DNA of 64,000 nt from Lytechinus variegatus (lineage: Eukaryota; Echinodermata; Echinoidea; Temnopleuroida; Toxopneustidae), in the NCBI RefSeq assembly GCF_018143015.1, contig NC_054740.1, positions 70,581,356-70,645,355 of the forward strand. The letters are read 5' to 3'. Position numbers and translations under genes: made by a program. Under the pieces are notes generated by a model. It made no database searches and was not told where the DNA came from. It saw only the letters and a list, made by a program, of their open reading frames with translations. Below, one piece after another: positions 34,611-47,471 of this stretch (positions are counted from its first letter, which is position 1; every line of letters starts with the position of its first letter).

Positions 34611-35327
34611 ATCACACACCTATATCATATTTAGGTTGATGGATTCTCTGTAGAGCCAAAAGACCTGTGGTTTCCATGACATTATACTTCTCATTTTGCC
34701 TGGTCATCCATTTGCTAGATAACAAAGATTTCATCTTTCTAGTTTGATACAGGAGAATTTGATCGTAAAAATAATGCTTTGGATCCTTGGCTAAATCATA
34801 TCATAAAAATTTATTTTACCTCCTGTTTTAAACTATAGTAAATTCGATAAAAATAGCCACAATGTCTTCTCAACCAAGCAAATATTTTATTACTAAAAGC
34901 CAACCCATTTCACTTAATGAAATTGAATTCCTTAGTTTGATGAATAGATGCATGAGGGCAAGATTAGGGAAACCCAGATTATTGCATGAGTATCTTAGTC
35001 CGTATGACACTTCATGTTTTAGTGACATTTCATTTTCATTATTAATTATGCTTCATATGTGCAATAGAATTGATGTTCAAGTGCATGTGTTATTTATTTA
35101 AATCTAAAATCACTTTGCCTTCCTGTACAAACACTCAAGCAGTTGTTCATAATTAATTTCATATCATTAGTCAAAGTATGCTGCACTTTCTCAAGCTCTT
35201 TGTTTTGTATATTGTAATAATCTTGCCTGTCTTGTCTGCATGTTCTCTAACATGTGTTCTGTGTTTCTTTATGTCATTGTAAATCTCTCATTAGATTGTC
35301 TCAAATGGGTTGCACTGTTTTGAATTA

Positions 35328-35560
35328 TTGAGCTAGGTCAGTATAGAGTGGGGTTTTGGATTCAGATGACCCGAGTTCGATTCCCACTCGCTGCACTAGT
35401 GCCCTTTGGTAATGCTTTTATCCTCATCAGGTCCCTTGGAGAGGACTGTTAACCTTCGGTCCTCTGCTTAATTGCAAGCATTCATACTTTCTCATCAATG
35501 AGGTAAAATTGAATCACCGCCATTACCACCATACGTCATGCCCAAATCAAACTTCATGTT
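35328..35560 (+). mobile_element. tRNA-derived SINE, copy 3
   Basis: The head carries a recognisable B box, GAGTTCGATTCCCACTC near 35371-35387, and an A-box-like GAGCTAGGTCAGTATAG near 35330. The body includes GGTCCCTTGGAGAGGACTG and CCTTCGGTCCTCTGC. It is a SINE by structure; the tRNA part lacks an intact acceptor stem. Confidence 0.6.
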
Positions 35561-38190
35561 TACGTAGTAATGCAAATTTAATGGGGGGGTAGTCAGAAAG
35601 GCTGCAGTGAGCTTTTAATATATGTAATTGTATTGCAAACTGATGCAGTTGATGTGTGGTATAAGGTATCACAACATTCAATAGCATACAACACATAGAC
35701 ATCCATTGTACATTTATTTGTTTGTCCCTGTCCACATAATTGGATGCAAAATCCTTTAATTGCAATATGAAAAATAAAAATGATGAGAAAATATACCCCC
35801 TCTTGGAAAATTGATTACTGAAGCTGCCTTACAGGTGGGCATTAGTTAATACATGCATGTAGTTCAAACTAAATCCATTATCTACATACATGGAAATCAG
35901 AGAATCAGAAGGTTAACACTGTTCTAACAACGCTTGTTGTTTCGCAGCCATATTATACATGTTTTGTGCAAAAAGCCAAATTCCATGCAATTTGAAAAGC
36001 TAAGTTTACAAGCCTTTGAAAATGAAGTCTTTGTCTGTTGTAGAAACAAACAAACTACTTCACACAGTTCAAGGTACATTCAACATTCCCAATTCAGAAC
36101 ATACCGTACAATGGTTAATGAACCCATGCAGTTCCCTAGGCATCAAGACAGGAAAGATAATTAGAAAAAAAAGAGAATGAGAGCATTGCGTGACAGCATG
36201 ATGACTTAAAGACCTCATTAGTCTTTAGTTTGACAAGCAAAGTCTATTTCTGGAAGCTAAGTCTTCGTTAATGAAGGTGGATTATTGATAGAATATTAGA
36301 TAAAAACAAGGAACAAGAAAAAATACTGACAATTGCTACAGGCTTATCATCGCTGTCAAAACAAGGCCGGTATTGTTATTGATAAACATTCAAAGAGTAT
36401 ATAGTAGTGTCTTTATTTCCAGCTCGAAGTACATGTGCAGTATGTGTATATTTCTTTATTACAATGTACACAAAATGTATTTCAAAAAGTACTTTGATTG
36501 TTTATGATGCTGCTACAAACTGACAATATCAGCATCATTCTTTTATTATTATTTTTCATAACTTTCTATTCAGTCATTGGGATTGAAAAGCAACTAAAAT
36601 AGTTTGTTTGTAATAGAGGCTTGAAATGGACTGGACAAACGGGTTGTGTGCTTAATGGATACTGATGAAAATACCCATTAACCCCCCCCCCCATAAAGAA
36701 AAAACCGAGAGAGAGAGAGAGAGTCCAAATGATACAAACCCATGTACACAGAGGCTTCTAACTATCAATATGTATCATTCATAACAATTTCTTTCGTCCA
36801 TTAATCTATTTCTGTATCTGTTCATGTACAAGCATTATTACAACGAAACATAGCTATCTCTATGTGCTCTTACCTTTTGAACTGCTATCACCTTATATTA
36901 ATTTAACCTTGCCAACATCTATATTTCATCATTAAATCTGAATATCTCTTTTAGCTTTATAATATATGTGGTCATTCTCTTGCTGCTACTCTGAACAATG
37001 AGCATTCATTATTGTGATATGAATTTCAAACAGTCCACTGTTTGAAGTATGACACACATATGCTTGCTATGATAATGTGCAGATCTTATATAAAATTGTT
37101 TTTGTGATTTGGAATCCAGTTTTATTTTCATAATTCCAATTGTTTTTCTATAAACTGATGTAATACAATTATAGATGCTTTAAAAGTTTCAAATTGGAAT
37201 AAGCAGTGCACAATTTAATTTATATAGCTTAAAGATTTATCTTTATAAATATTTCTTAATAGTTTCTGCAATGTTGATGTCATTTTCATCCACTCTTCAC
37301 TTTGTGTATATTATCACTGAGTGGACATTAGTTTGTGTTTCAATTGAATCTGTGAATGGTATACTTGGCATGTTTCTGGATATATACATAACTTTGTTTT
37401 GTCATTTCATGCATACGTGTAATTTCTTGAAAATTTAAAGAAAAATGATAGCTCCCACCCCACCATTAACAGACTTTAAAGCTGAAAGAATGTGCTTTCA
37501 GACAAAACACAAGTCTGCAATTTCTACAGAAAAAACCTCTGATTTATTAGTGTTATTGTGTCATCAATACTTTGTACTTAAAATTTTCATGCCTCTGCCC
37601 GCAAAAAGCGATTGCCAGATGTTTTATATTTAGGGACATTCTCCTATCTGTCTATCCCACTTTCATTCGCACTATGACTTAAAATCTGTCAGATGGCTCC
37701 TCTTCTACTTCTTTCATGTTTCTATATATATCTAGCTTTTGGAAGCTTTAAATGTTACATTGACATAATGTTATTTTTTTTATTCACTTGCTGATATCAA
37801 AGTTAATTAATAGCTGGTTCTAGTGGTTTATATAACAGTTGCACTATTCTCTAACAGCACTTTTTATATATATATTCTATCATTTCATTATAAAACTAAT
37901 ACAGGCCATAACGTAATAGGATCTACATGTACATGTATGCTTTGAGAATTTTGTCTGTGTAACTTTCTATTTTCTTTAAGGCTGAAACTCTTACCATTAA
38001 TGTAAATTTTATCAAAGTTCTATCTGTGTGTTATTAACTGTACTTTTTTCAAACTTAATAATAATATATTTGAAAAGATATAATGGGTCTATCTTTTCCT
38101 TACTTTTGTTTTGATCATCATTTGTGATACTTATTGCACTGTTGTTTTCTCTCACTTTTATCTTGTCTGTATCTAATCAAATTGCTTGTG

Positions 38191-38196
38191 AATAAA
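38191..38196 (+). other. Candidate poly(A) signal for the short ERICH3 isoform
   Basis: AATAAA is followed within 30 bp by TGTATTATACTGTGCTTGTG, a G/T-rich downstream element. It lies 3.8 kb after the alternative stop in exon 8. Weak evidence on its own, as AATAAA is common in AT-rich DNA. Confidence 0.25.
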
Positions 38197-38989
38197 CACT
38201 TCATCTCAAACTGTATTATACTGTGCTTGTGTATTCATTGCATAACACACTTTATCTTTTATTTCTCCATTTTCATAATGTGTATTTCAAAAGGGAAGTT
38301 AATTTAATTTTGTGATATCACATCTCAGTAGTTCCCTCATGTTCTGTGATGTTAATTTCATATATTTTAAAAATTGTCCACTTGTAAAATATAGAATTCT
38401 CACATTTTGCATTTCAAATATTTTTTTAAAGAAAAAAATGACACTTTATTTGATTTATATTAGAAGATGATATGAATGAAGGGGGGCTGCTTCCATGTGG
38501 TATCACAAAAATAAAAAAAAAAAACCTTCATAAATCATTAAAAAACATCTCTTTTCCTATGGTAGCTTTTTATTTGACATCTCTCTATTATACTTTAACC
38601 AACTTGATTTCAGTGTTAACTTTCCCCTCTTTAAACTGTCATCAAACCAATATTAACCTTTTGCACTTTTTTGTGATCGAATTGCAGAATATATATTCCA
38701 CAATGTTTGCTCCTGATGTTCTTAATTGGAAAAAACACACATCATTGTCAAGCAAAGCTCATGCAAATATTAACCCATATCTGATGTTTTTGCAGTTTCC
38801 CTGTATTTGGAATGCCAGCAATCGCATGAAATATGACTAAAATATGAAAAATGTACTGAAAAAAATTGGTATGATTCCATGCACTATATGGTCCTTTTCC
38901 TGAATAAAAGCTATCATTCACACGGCACACTCTGAATAGGCAATGCAATGAAAATGACTATTTAAGAGTGCAAATTGGCAAATCTGATT

Positions 38990-39276
38990 ACAAGTTTACT
39001 ATTATTCATTCTGACTTATTTTTTTTCTTAGTAGAAAAATTAGTAGAAAATTATGACTTGCCAATCTGCAGAGAAAAAGCAGATTAATTATGAACTTACA
39101 TATTCTGCACCTTTATGGGTTAAATTTCATTTTACAAGTTTACTATTATTCATTCTGACTTATTTTTTTTCTTAGTAGTAAAATTAGTAGAAAATTATGA
39201 CTTGCCAATCTGCAGAGCAAAAGCAGATTAATTATGAACTTATATATTCTGCACCTTTATGGGTTAAATTTCATTT
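38990..39276. repeat. Recent tandem duplication, two 144-bp copies
   Basis: The segment starting ACAAGTTTACTATTATTCAT at 38990 is repeated from 39134 to about 39276. I see only about three base differences between the copies (GAAAAATT/GTAAAATT, GAGAAAAAG/GAGCAAAAG, TTACATA/TTATATA). It is non-coding. Confidence 0.9.
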
Positions 39277-40432
39277 CATAAACACATATGTACATTCATC
39301 TGAACTCACCACTTATGTTCATTCAATTATTGTTTGTAAGGTTACCAATTACTCATGTATATTTTGCTCAGTATCCCCTCTCCTGAAAAAAAGTGGCTAT
39401 AGTTTTCTTTCAACCAGTTTGGAGGTTTAGGAAAAATTGTTTTCTTTTATTAGAAAGGTTTAATCTATAAGATGCATGTTAGAATTGAACAAAACTTTGG
39501 TGTAGGGCTTCAAATTTGAAAACTACAAATATGACAACAATTTCCTCTAAAAAATATCATGAAACCTTACAAATTTCATGAAGAAAGTCTCATATGCATA
39601 TTATGAAGGCATAATTAAAAACCCTGATACATTTAGTTCACTTTTACGTTTGTGGTTTATCGTTTGCCTCATTTAAAACAATCTTTACAGAATTTATTAA
39701 TTTTTTCACATTCATATCAATGAATTTCAGTAACTTTTTAAAATAATTATCAGTTACTGCTTTTTAAATAGGGTATTATGTATATTTTCATTGTTATTTA
39801 TAAAAAAAAATTGAAAAAATTTGATGAGACTAAGATAAGGGAATAAAATAATCTTGCACAGTAGTAATTGACAACAAAGAGAGATACATGTATAATACAC
39901 AAATATGAATGAAGTGAAACAAATGAAACAGATAACACAAATATATACTTTAAATAATCATACAGAATAAGATGAATATCTAAGGAGGTGGTGTTTTAGG
40001 TTAAATCAAGAGTGTTCAGTGATTTGCTTTATTCCAAGTTCAGGTGGGTGTTTATTCTACAGGTTGGTTGCTATATATGTTAGAAAATCTGTGTAAAAAG
40101 AGAAGTGTGGCTGTAGAAGACTAGTATTCCTGGCATTATATAGGTGGGCATGATGAATACTGCCACCTTAATACTGTAAATGGTGATAACCAGGAGTAAG
40201 CATAATGTACATGAACTGTATATGCAAGAGACACTGGCATGAATCCTTGCGTCGTACATGTACCTGTTGTTCAGGGGGGGTGGAACGATGAGAGTCATCA
40301 ATGAGAGAGGGGGAGGAGTAAGAGGAAGAGAGAAAGGGGAGGGAGAGACGTATGAAAAGAGATTTAAAACCAGGGGAGAATAAAAGGAAGGGCTGTGTAT
40401 AGAGGGGAGGGATGTACATGTAATTGTGTCAT

Positions 40433-41020
40433 AAAGGGAAATGAAACCTTTGGAACATGTAGGCTTGTGTTGAAACAGAAAAATCAAAGAATAAGAACAA
40501 AGAAAGTTTGAGAAAAATTGGACATATAATGAGAAACTTATGAGCATTTGAATATTGCAATCACTAATGCTATGGAGATCTTCCCATGGGCAATGCGACA
40601 AGGATGTGTGATGTCACATGTGAACAACTTTCCCTTTGATGGACTTTGAAATACTCCCAAAATGTCTCTTTTTGCTTTTTTTATGATGATACAAACTCTT
40701 TATCCATGATGTATTCTTTAAAAATCTTTATTACCTGCCCTCCTACAGAAAGAATATATGCTCTAATGATAGATGTGACAAAGGAGGCAGTTTAAGTGAA
40801 ATATGTCATAAAGTAATGTGGAGAGTTGTTCATAAGTGACATCACACATCTTTGTCGCATTGCCAATATGAGGATCTCCATAGCAATAGTGATCGCAATA
40901 TTCAAAAGCTCATATTTTTCTCATTATTTGTCTGATTTTTCTCAAACTTTCATTGATCTGTTTCTTTGATTTTTCTGTTTTCACACAAGCTATTTTGTTC
41001 CAAAGATTTCATTGTCCTTT
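40433..41020. mobile_element. Foldback element with ~190-bp inverted arms
   Basis: The left arm runs from AAAGGGAAATGAAACCTTTG through GAAAAATCAAAGAAT, GAATATTGCAATCACTA and GGCAATGCGACAAGGATGTG. The right arm is its complement, ending CCAAAGATTTCATTGTCCTT then TTAA. The arms differ by many substitutions, so it is old. A TTAA at the right end and a decayed ATAA at the left fit a TTAA-targeting (Kolobok- or piggyBac-like) non-autonomous element; that is inference. The 173-codon minus ORF at 40080-40601 overlaps the left arm and is not a gene. Confidence 0.75.
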
Positions 41021-41239
41021 AACATTAATGGTTCTGAAGCAATGGATTTCTAAGAAAACTGATAGTTAACCATTTTGAAATATTATGGTTTAATTTGTAA
41101 GTACTCTTGTGGAATAGTTTCCGGAACCATGCATTGGATTCCACCCCACCCCACTGTAACTGAGGACATGTGCAGTGTTAAAAATTACATTTGCGATGAA
41201 CTCTGTAAACAGTAGTATTCTTGTGATTTTGGTTTACAG

Positions 41240-41314
41240 CAAATGATGGTTATGAGGACGATGAGTTTGAAGAAGATGAAGAACAGAAAGATGATGAAGA
41301 TAAAGAGGAGAAAG
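41240..41314 (+). CDS. ERICH3: ERICH3-like exon 9
   Basis: Acceptor gtgattttggtttacag, donor GAGAAAG|gtgagt; phase 1 in, phase 1 out. Residues about 427-452 read NDGYEDDEFEEDEEQKDDED. This resembles the acidic YEYEEDFEVDEEKQDE patch of vertebrate ERICH3 and starts the Glu-rich region. Too short to stand out as an ORF. Confidence 0.85.
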
Positions 41315-41436
41315 GTGAGTGGTAATAGTGTTATTTCAGTAGAGATGCTCAAGTCTAGTATGCATACTGAGCCTCACTGAGGATACATGGTATAAAGCAA
41401 AGCTACTGATTGTTGTGTACCCCCCAAAAATAATAA

Positions 41437-41444
41437 TAAATGAA

Positions 41445-41511
<67 letters not shown>

Positions 41512-41531
41512 ATGGATGGATGGATGGATGG

Positions 41532-41565
<34 letters not shown>

Positions 41566-41655
41566 GATTGAATGAATGAATGAATGAATGAATAAATAAA
41601 TAGACAAGACAGAAAGACAGACAGATAGATAGATAGCTAGCTAGATAGATAGATA
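41437..41655. repeat. Compound tetranucleotide microsatellite
   Basis: AAAT repeats (about 41437-41511) change to GGAT (41513-41533), then GATT (41535-41562), GAAT (41564-41592), and after a short gap GATA (41623-41655). Each block differs from its neighbour by one base per unit, as expected from stepwise mutation and spread. The minus-strand 'ORF' across it is an artefact. Confidence 0.9.
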
Positions 41656-41761
41656 TATATATTAGATAAATGAATACATATATAAATAAAGAAATAAAGA
41701 AAATAATAAATCAAATAAATAAAAGCACAGATAGGGCTTGGGTGTTGATGGCTTTGGTTAT

Positions 41762-41968
41762 CAGGGGCGGATCCAGGATTTTCCAAAAGGGGGGGCAAAT
41801 ATTTTGCAGGAAAAAAATTTGACAAGCAAAAAAAAAGGCCTTCAACTACCAAATAAAGGGTATCTTGTTTCGTACCCGTAAAAAAATTGACAAGCAAATA
41901 AATAAAAAATAAAATAAAAAGGTCTTCACTTTCAAAAAAGAGGGCACACCTCCCTGGATCCGTGCCTG
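41762..41968. mobile_element. 207-bp CAGGGGCGGATCCAG MITE
   Basis: It opens CAGGGGCGGATCCAGGATTT and closes TCCCTGGATCCGTGCCTG, with internal G-run and AAATAAAAA-rich sequence and two related CAAGCAAA..GG..CTTCA blocks. The flanks TTGGTTAT and TTGGTAAT match at 7 of 8 bases, which fits a hAT-type 8-bp target duplication. Confidence 0.7.
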
Positions 41969-42087
41969 TTGGTAATGATGGCAGTGCAGTTGTAAGTGTC
42001 AATGCAAACTGGTTAATGATAGCCCAAGAAGATATTACACAAAATGATGTTCAGACAAAATGACTGTTTGACCAATTGATGGTAGAC

Positions 42088-42476
42088 CATATGGCCAGAA
42101 TTCACATAGGCGGTATATAAAACCATTGGTTGAACCCATGGTTTTGAAGATTTCCTGTATAAAATATGCATATTTACAGCATATATTAGAGAATTCCAAT
42201 GCTGATGCGCGCTTTTGTCACAGTGCGCCAAATGACACCTGTTGTCATGATTAAGTATAATGTTTTGAATTAATGAGTCCACTCTTCAAACAGTGGCTCA
42301 TTAATAACTTTGCGCACTTAACCTTGTCAACAGTCGTCCGTAACAAAAGCGTGCATCAGCACTGGACATTTTTTAACATACACAGTAAATAGGCATAATC
42401 TATGGAGGAAATCTGCATAAACCATGGGTTCAACTGATGGTTTTTCAAAACCACTTTTATGAATTTGGACCTATGG
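42088..42476. mobile_element. Foldback MITE with ~160-bp arms
   Basis: The left arm (CCATATGGCCAGAATTCAC; GTTGAACCCATGGTTTTG; GATTTCCTGTATA; TGCTGATGCGCGCTTTTGT) is mirrored by the right arm (ACAAAAGCGTGCATCAGCAC; ATGGAGGAAATCTGC; AACCATGGGTTCAACTGATG; GGACCTATGG). No coding content. No clear target duplication. Confidence 0.7.
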
Positions 42477-42686
42477 TTTTAGCCACGATGATGTGTATTA
42501 GACAGTGTGAGAGTAGATCAAGTAAATAAAACCTATTGTTTTATGGTGATAGTAATGATATGATAGAAATAATAGTATTGAAGATGAGTGCTGGTTAGTA
42601 CTATTACTAGATGATTTGATGAGTTCAATTTTAGTTATTCAATATCCTTTTCCATTTTCCCTTTGTCTCATAATCATCTAATACAG

Positions 42687-44377
42687 ATTATGAATCAGAT
42701 GGCTTCTCATCAGAAGCAGAGAATGAAAAAGAGTCTATTCATGCTGAAGACAAGAAGACGGAAGACAAATATGGCGATTCTGATTTTGAGGTGGAATCTG
42801 AAAAAGAAGAGGAAGAAAAAGAAGATGTTGTAGAGGAAGTTGAAGAGGATGAAGATGAGAAAAGTGACCTTGAGGTGGATTCTGAAAAAGAAGTAGAAGA
42901 GGAGAAAGAAGAAGAGGTGGTTCCAGAAGAAAAATATGGCTCTGACAGTGAACAAAGCAAGAGTGCCCTTGAAGAAGTGGAGGAGACATTTCAACAAGAA
43001 GATGTGGAAGAAGTAAAAGATGAACCAGAAGAAAAAGAAGATGACAAAGAGGAGGAGAGGAGTCTGTTTAGTGCCTCTGAGGGAGATAACCGACTCTTGT
43101 CTTCTGATGAAGAAGACGAGGATAAGAAAAGTCTGTTGGAGGGTCAAAGAAACCATACAGAATCTGAAGCTGATTTTAAGATTTCAAGCTCTGCTGATGA
43201 GGATGAAAAGGAAGAGGAGGCCGAGAGACAGACTTTGAAAGATTCAGATGATGAAAAAGTTGAAGATGAAAAGGAAGACAAAGCTGAAGTCAAGGAAGAT
43301 GAAGGCTCAGATAGGGACATCTCCCAGAGTGCCAGAGATGAGGTGGAGGAGACGGAAGAAGTGCTCGAAGAAAGTCTTACTCTAGAGGTTACTGCAGAAA
43401 CGGAAGTGGATCCTCCTCCTCAAGAAGCTGTTCTTGTCCAGGAAGCTACCTTGGTTAGAGAGAATAATGAGGATGATGCTGCTCAAGCTGAGGAACAGAC
43501 CCTGGATGAAAATACTGTGGAGCAGGAAGCACAGGTTGAAAGAGATCAGGTGGAAGAAGAAGATGAGAAGAAGGAAGTCAGCCCACAGGATGATGATGCA
43601 GGTAATGCCAGGGATGCTGAGGATACCCAGAGTGTACAAGATGAGGACATGCCAGTCCAGAGTTCTGTTGAGCCTGAGATAGAGCAGTTGGAAGAGACAA
43701 AAGATGATGCCTCAGAGGCTCAGCAAGAAGATGAAAAGGAAACTATGTATAGTGCTCCTGTACAGGATCATGCTGAGGCAGGTGTTGAAGCAAATACTGA
43801 AAGGGAAGATCCAAGACCAGAAGAACAGGAAGTCCCTGAAGTTGAACAGGAAGATGTTGTTGAACAGACACAGGACATTCAATCAGAAGATCCTGTAGAA
43901 ACTCAACAGGAAGGTGAACCCCTTGAAGAAGGTCCAAAAGATGAGGCAGATCCAGCAGATGAAGGTGTTTCCCAAGAGGCTCAGGACAGTGAAGCACAAC
44001 AAGAAGTGCCTCTTGAGGATACTGTAGATGCTCCTGTTGATGAACCAACCCAGGACATCCAAGATAGAGAGTCAGAACAAGGAATAACAGAAGAAAGTGC
44101 ACAGGAAAAGGAGGAGAATGAGGAAAAGATTAATGATTCACGTCAAAATAAAGAAGAAATGGAGGAAGAACAGGAGGCTGCAGAAACTGTAAATGAGAAG
44201 GAAGAAGAGGAAAAGAAGGATGCTGAGAAAGATGAGGAGAAGGATGAAGAGAAGGGAGAGAAGGAAGATGGATATAGATCAGACTCCAGCTCATCCAGCT
44301 CCAGCTCTGATTCTGAAGATGAGGAGAAACAGAAGTTGAAGCTATCTGGTTTTATTCAAGAACAAGCAACTGATTCA
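42687..44377 (+). CDS. ERICH3: ERICH3-like exon 10, giant Glu/Asp-rich exon
   Basis: Acceptor cataatcatctaatacag, donor GATTCA|gtaagt; entry phase 1, exit phase 0. It encodes residues 452-1015. It opens DYESDGFSSEAENEKES and is then dominated by Glu, Asp, Lys, Gln and Ser (blocks such as EKEEEEKEDVVEEVEEDEDE), with Gln/Pro-richer stretches in the middle and a poly-Ser patch (SDSSSSSSSSDSEDEE) near the end. This is the glutamate-rich region that names the family, and it is probably disordered. The frame also reads past the donor to a stop at 44500, so a truncated retained-intron product is possible. Confidence 0.9.
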
Positions 44378-45805
44378 GTAAGTTCCAATTTCGCTTCATT
44401 TGAATTTCAATCATATATTACACAATCTAGCATGGAAGTGTATAAAGCATCCAATATCATTTCTAACCTTAATTTCATTTTGAGAGCAAGAAGGCCATAA
44501 CATACATATCATTTTTAGTTAAGGGTCAGTTTTTATATCAAATGCTATGAAAAGAGACCTGACATTGATAAACTTTTCTTTTTCACTGTAAACACTCTTA
44601 TGATTTTGCTGTAAACGTTTCTGAGTGCAAACCAAGAACATTATGTTTTGAAAATGAAACATATCCTATAATGTGTGTTCTTACTACGAAAGGCTTTGGA
44701 ATCAAGTTCATTTCTGAAAACAAAAATTTTTCTAGAACAAATTTTTTTTTCTATATTGGATAATGTGAATCAACCAAAAAAAGCCAGAAAAAACATTAAT
44801 TTCTTGTGAGTGGTATGATGTAACCATCTATTAATGTTGTTAATGGTAGTTTTCATGGTTTGCTTCTGTGATCCTTGCACCTTTCTGATTCACTTACATG
44901 TTATTTGTTTGGGAGGTTTATGTGGATATTTTGATTACAAAAGCACACACCATTTTCATGTTATTTCTGTTCTCTGTAAGAAAAACAGATAATCTTTGAA
45001 TAGATATGAACAAAATCTTAATTTAAATGCAATAACGATTAAGATGTGGAGGCATATTCTACATGTCATGCAAAATCTGTGGTGTGATTTAAAGACTACT
45101 CTCTTTTCATCCTAAGCTTTAATGTTAAACCATTGGATTTTTAAACTGAGGGATATAATCTTTCAGTTGAATCATGGATTAATCATTTTTAATTTGCACT
45201 AAATACTTGAGACAACTCAAGGCAGTGCATTATAACATGAATGTTTATGTTATATACCATTATATAAAAATGTTATGCTGTAGTTCATTTACTAATTTTC
45301 ATCAATTAACACAATTAATCTGATGATCCTTTGAATTAATGAAATCTATCCTTTTCATCTATTTGTTCATGTCATCATCATTTTCACAAAATCTCTGAAT
45401 TTTTTTTTTTAAGAGAAAGTATAGATTTTGTTGTGGAGGGATAGAAATATGTGATTTTTGAATACCTTGCTAATATGTTAAAATGTATATTTGATAATTG
45501 TTTTGAATTGATTTGGTCTCTTGGGAAATTTCATGAAAATGTAGACTATAATACTAGGTGGAGGCCACAGTTTTATCAAATTAAAAGAAGGAGAAGAGGG
45601 TTGACTTTACCTTCTCATCCATTATTAGCAGTCTCAACACATAAGACACATTGCTTACAGCAAAGACAATTCTCTTGCCACATCATACTCATAACAGCAA
45701 AGATAATAGCTGCAGATTATAGGTTGAAAATGATGATGATGATATTACTGATTCTGTATGGGTATCGTTCTTATGTGTATATCTTCTATTATTCTATCTG
45801 GGTAG
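44378..45805. other. Intron 10
   Basis: AT-rich with no recognised repeat of note. The 120-codon ORF at 45451-45813 overlaps the exon 11 acceptor and lacks motifs. Confidence 0.6.
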
Positions 45806-45877
45806 AAACCTGATAATACAGGTATACCAGACCAATCACATTCTAACAACAAAGAATCTCCTCTCGATAATGATCAG
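45806..45877 (+). CDS. ERICH3: ERICH3-like exon 11 (24 codons)
   Basis: The acceptor is attattctatctgggtag and the donor GATCAG|gtgatt, phase 0 in and out. It encodes KPDNTGIPDQSHSNNKESPL and four more residues (1016-1039), a polar linker between the acidic region and the LRRs. A competing acceptor at 45830 would break the frame. Being a multiple of three, it could be skipped without frame loss. Confidence 0.7.
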
Positions 45878-47252
45878 GTGATTTTTCTTTTCTTTTTGCT
45901 TTGCCATATATTCATTTGCTTTATTGCTTTCTGGTCAAGTTGCTTAGGGGGTCATTGATTGTATAGAAATGTCTTATACATTTTATTTTATGGTAAACAA
46001 AATATAGCTACAATAAGAAATAAATGATTTTATTTGTGGATTCAAGAGATTGAATTTATTAGTATTAGCAAATATAATATGGAAAATGCATCATAATCTT
46101 TGATAAAGATTTCAACAATCTGCCTACGTTTAAAATCTAAGATGGCAAAATAATGTGTGACTACTATAAGGTTAGTAGGACGAATTATTGGTTTCTTAAG
46201 GACTGAAAGTTTAGTAACATTAGTCGAGGCTGGAGGGAGTAAATCTGGTAATATAGCAAATCAAACATGTATCTTATATTTTCTACAAATTACAAAAATG
46301 CATATGTATTGAATACTGTGTTTTTGATATAGATAAACTTAAATCTATGAATCAAAATCATTTCAGAATTATTCCCATCCCCCCCCCCCTTTATAATATT
46401 CTGAATATTCTGTTGTATATGGATAATTCATCTACTACCACCAAGGTCCAGCATGTTAAATTACTATGGTCAAAAATATGTAAAAGAAATACATTTGGAT
46501 TTATGATAAGACTCTGGATAGAACTCTATTAAGGCTGTCTGTACCATAAGCCAATAATATATATTGTGGCTGGATTTAAAGAAAAATTAGGGATCAAATG
46601 TTGGCTATTTGTAAAGCAGTATAATCTCTCATTCTTGCACTTTCATAATATGCTTATTTATATGACGAAGTGCACTGTAGCTGTGCCTGCATATATTTTA
46701 TCAGCATTTTTATATAGATTAGACATTGCTCTATCATTGCTGCTGTAATTTAGCTTGAATACATGTACATATAAGATCTGGCACCATTCTATCCAGTCAG
46801 TTTTCTAAGTATCTGTAAAATTGAATGTGCATTATTCAGGCTCAATATTTTTTTCAGTTTCTTTTTGATAAACTTGTGTAGATTCCACTGTCGTTATTTT
46901 CAAATTCTCTAACAAAAATAAGTTGCCATGAAAATTAGTTACCAAACCAGTGAAATATTCTTTCCCATTTTATTGCAAAATCACCAACAGGATCTTATTA
47001 CATTTAGTGCCTGTTACCTCTTTTTTGTAGGACTTTTTAAAGCTAGATTTTCATTTTATTTAGATGTAATTAAATTATTACCCATCCTTGACATCATTCC
47101 AAAAGTTAGTGTGTATTGATTTTTTTTAAAAGGAGACAGCATACTCTATAGGTTTGGAATCAACTTAATACACAAAATCCCTCAAATGTGATAAACCACT
47201 TTTGCAGACATTTAAAAAAATATATATTTTTAGTCCTCTGGATATACATGTA

Positions 47253-47471
47253 CACTCTAAATTCCAAGAATTTAAAATAAATCCAGATCAGCTGTGAATA
47301 GTGACAAGCTGAATTTTGAATTTATTTTAAATCTTAGAGATCAAATTTAAATAGATTTAAATTCAAATATTTTAGATTTATATTGTAATCAACAAGGTTT
47401 AAATCTAATATTTGACAGGTCACTATTCGCAGCCGATCTGGATTTATCTGAAATCCTTGGAATTTAGAGTG
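47253..47471. mobile_element. 219-bp CACTCTAAATTCC MITE with TA target duplication
   Basis: The left arm CACTCTAAATTCCAAGAATT, then AAATCCAGATCAGCTGTGAA, mirrors the right arm TTCGCAGCCGATCTGGATTT ending CTTGGAATTTAGAGTG over about 50 bp. Both ends are bordered by TA, as in Tc1/mariner-like elements. Non-coding. Confidence 0.8.

Larger units (their letters stand above)
34611..41239. other. Intron 8 of the long form: AT-rich, repeat-bearing
   Basis: This 6.6-kb stretch contains a SINE (35328-35560), a poly-C run (36681-36691), a tandem 144-bp duplication (38990-39276) and a large foldback element (40433-41020). An AATAAA at 38191-38196 could end the short isoform, giving a 3.8-kb 3' UTR. ORFs such as 38472-38840 lack motifs and exon signals. 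No exon was seen. Confidence 0.5.

Noticed and set aside
40080..40601. 173-codon minus ORF
   Set aside because: It overlaps the left arm of a foldback element and a purine-rich tract; the translation is hydrophobic/Ser/Pro low-complexity.
43743..44102. 119-codon minus ORF opposite exon 10
   Set aside because: It is the complement of Glu/Gln-rich codons, giving Leu/Pro/Gln repeats; an artefact.
45830..45877. Alternative exon 11 acceptor at aatacag
   Set aside because: It would shift the frame out of phase with exon 12; the gggtag acceptor at 45805 keeps phase 0.
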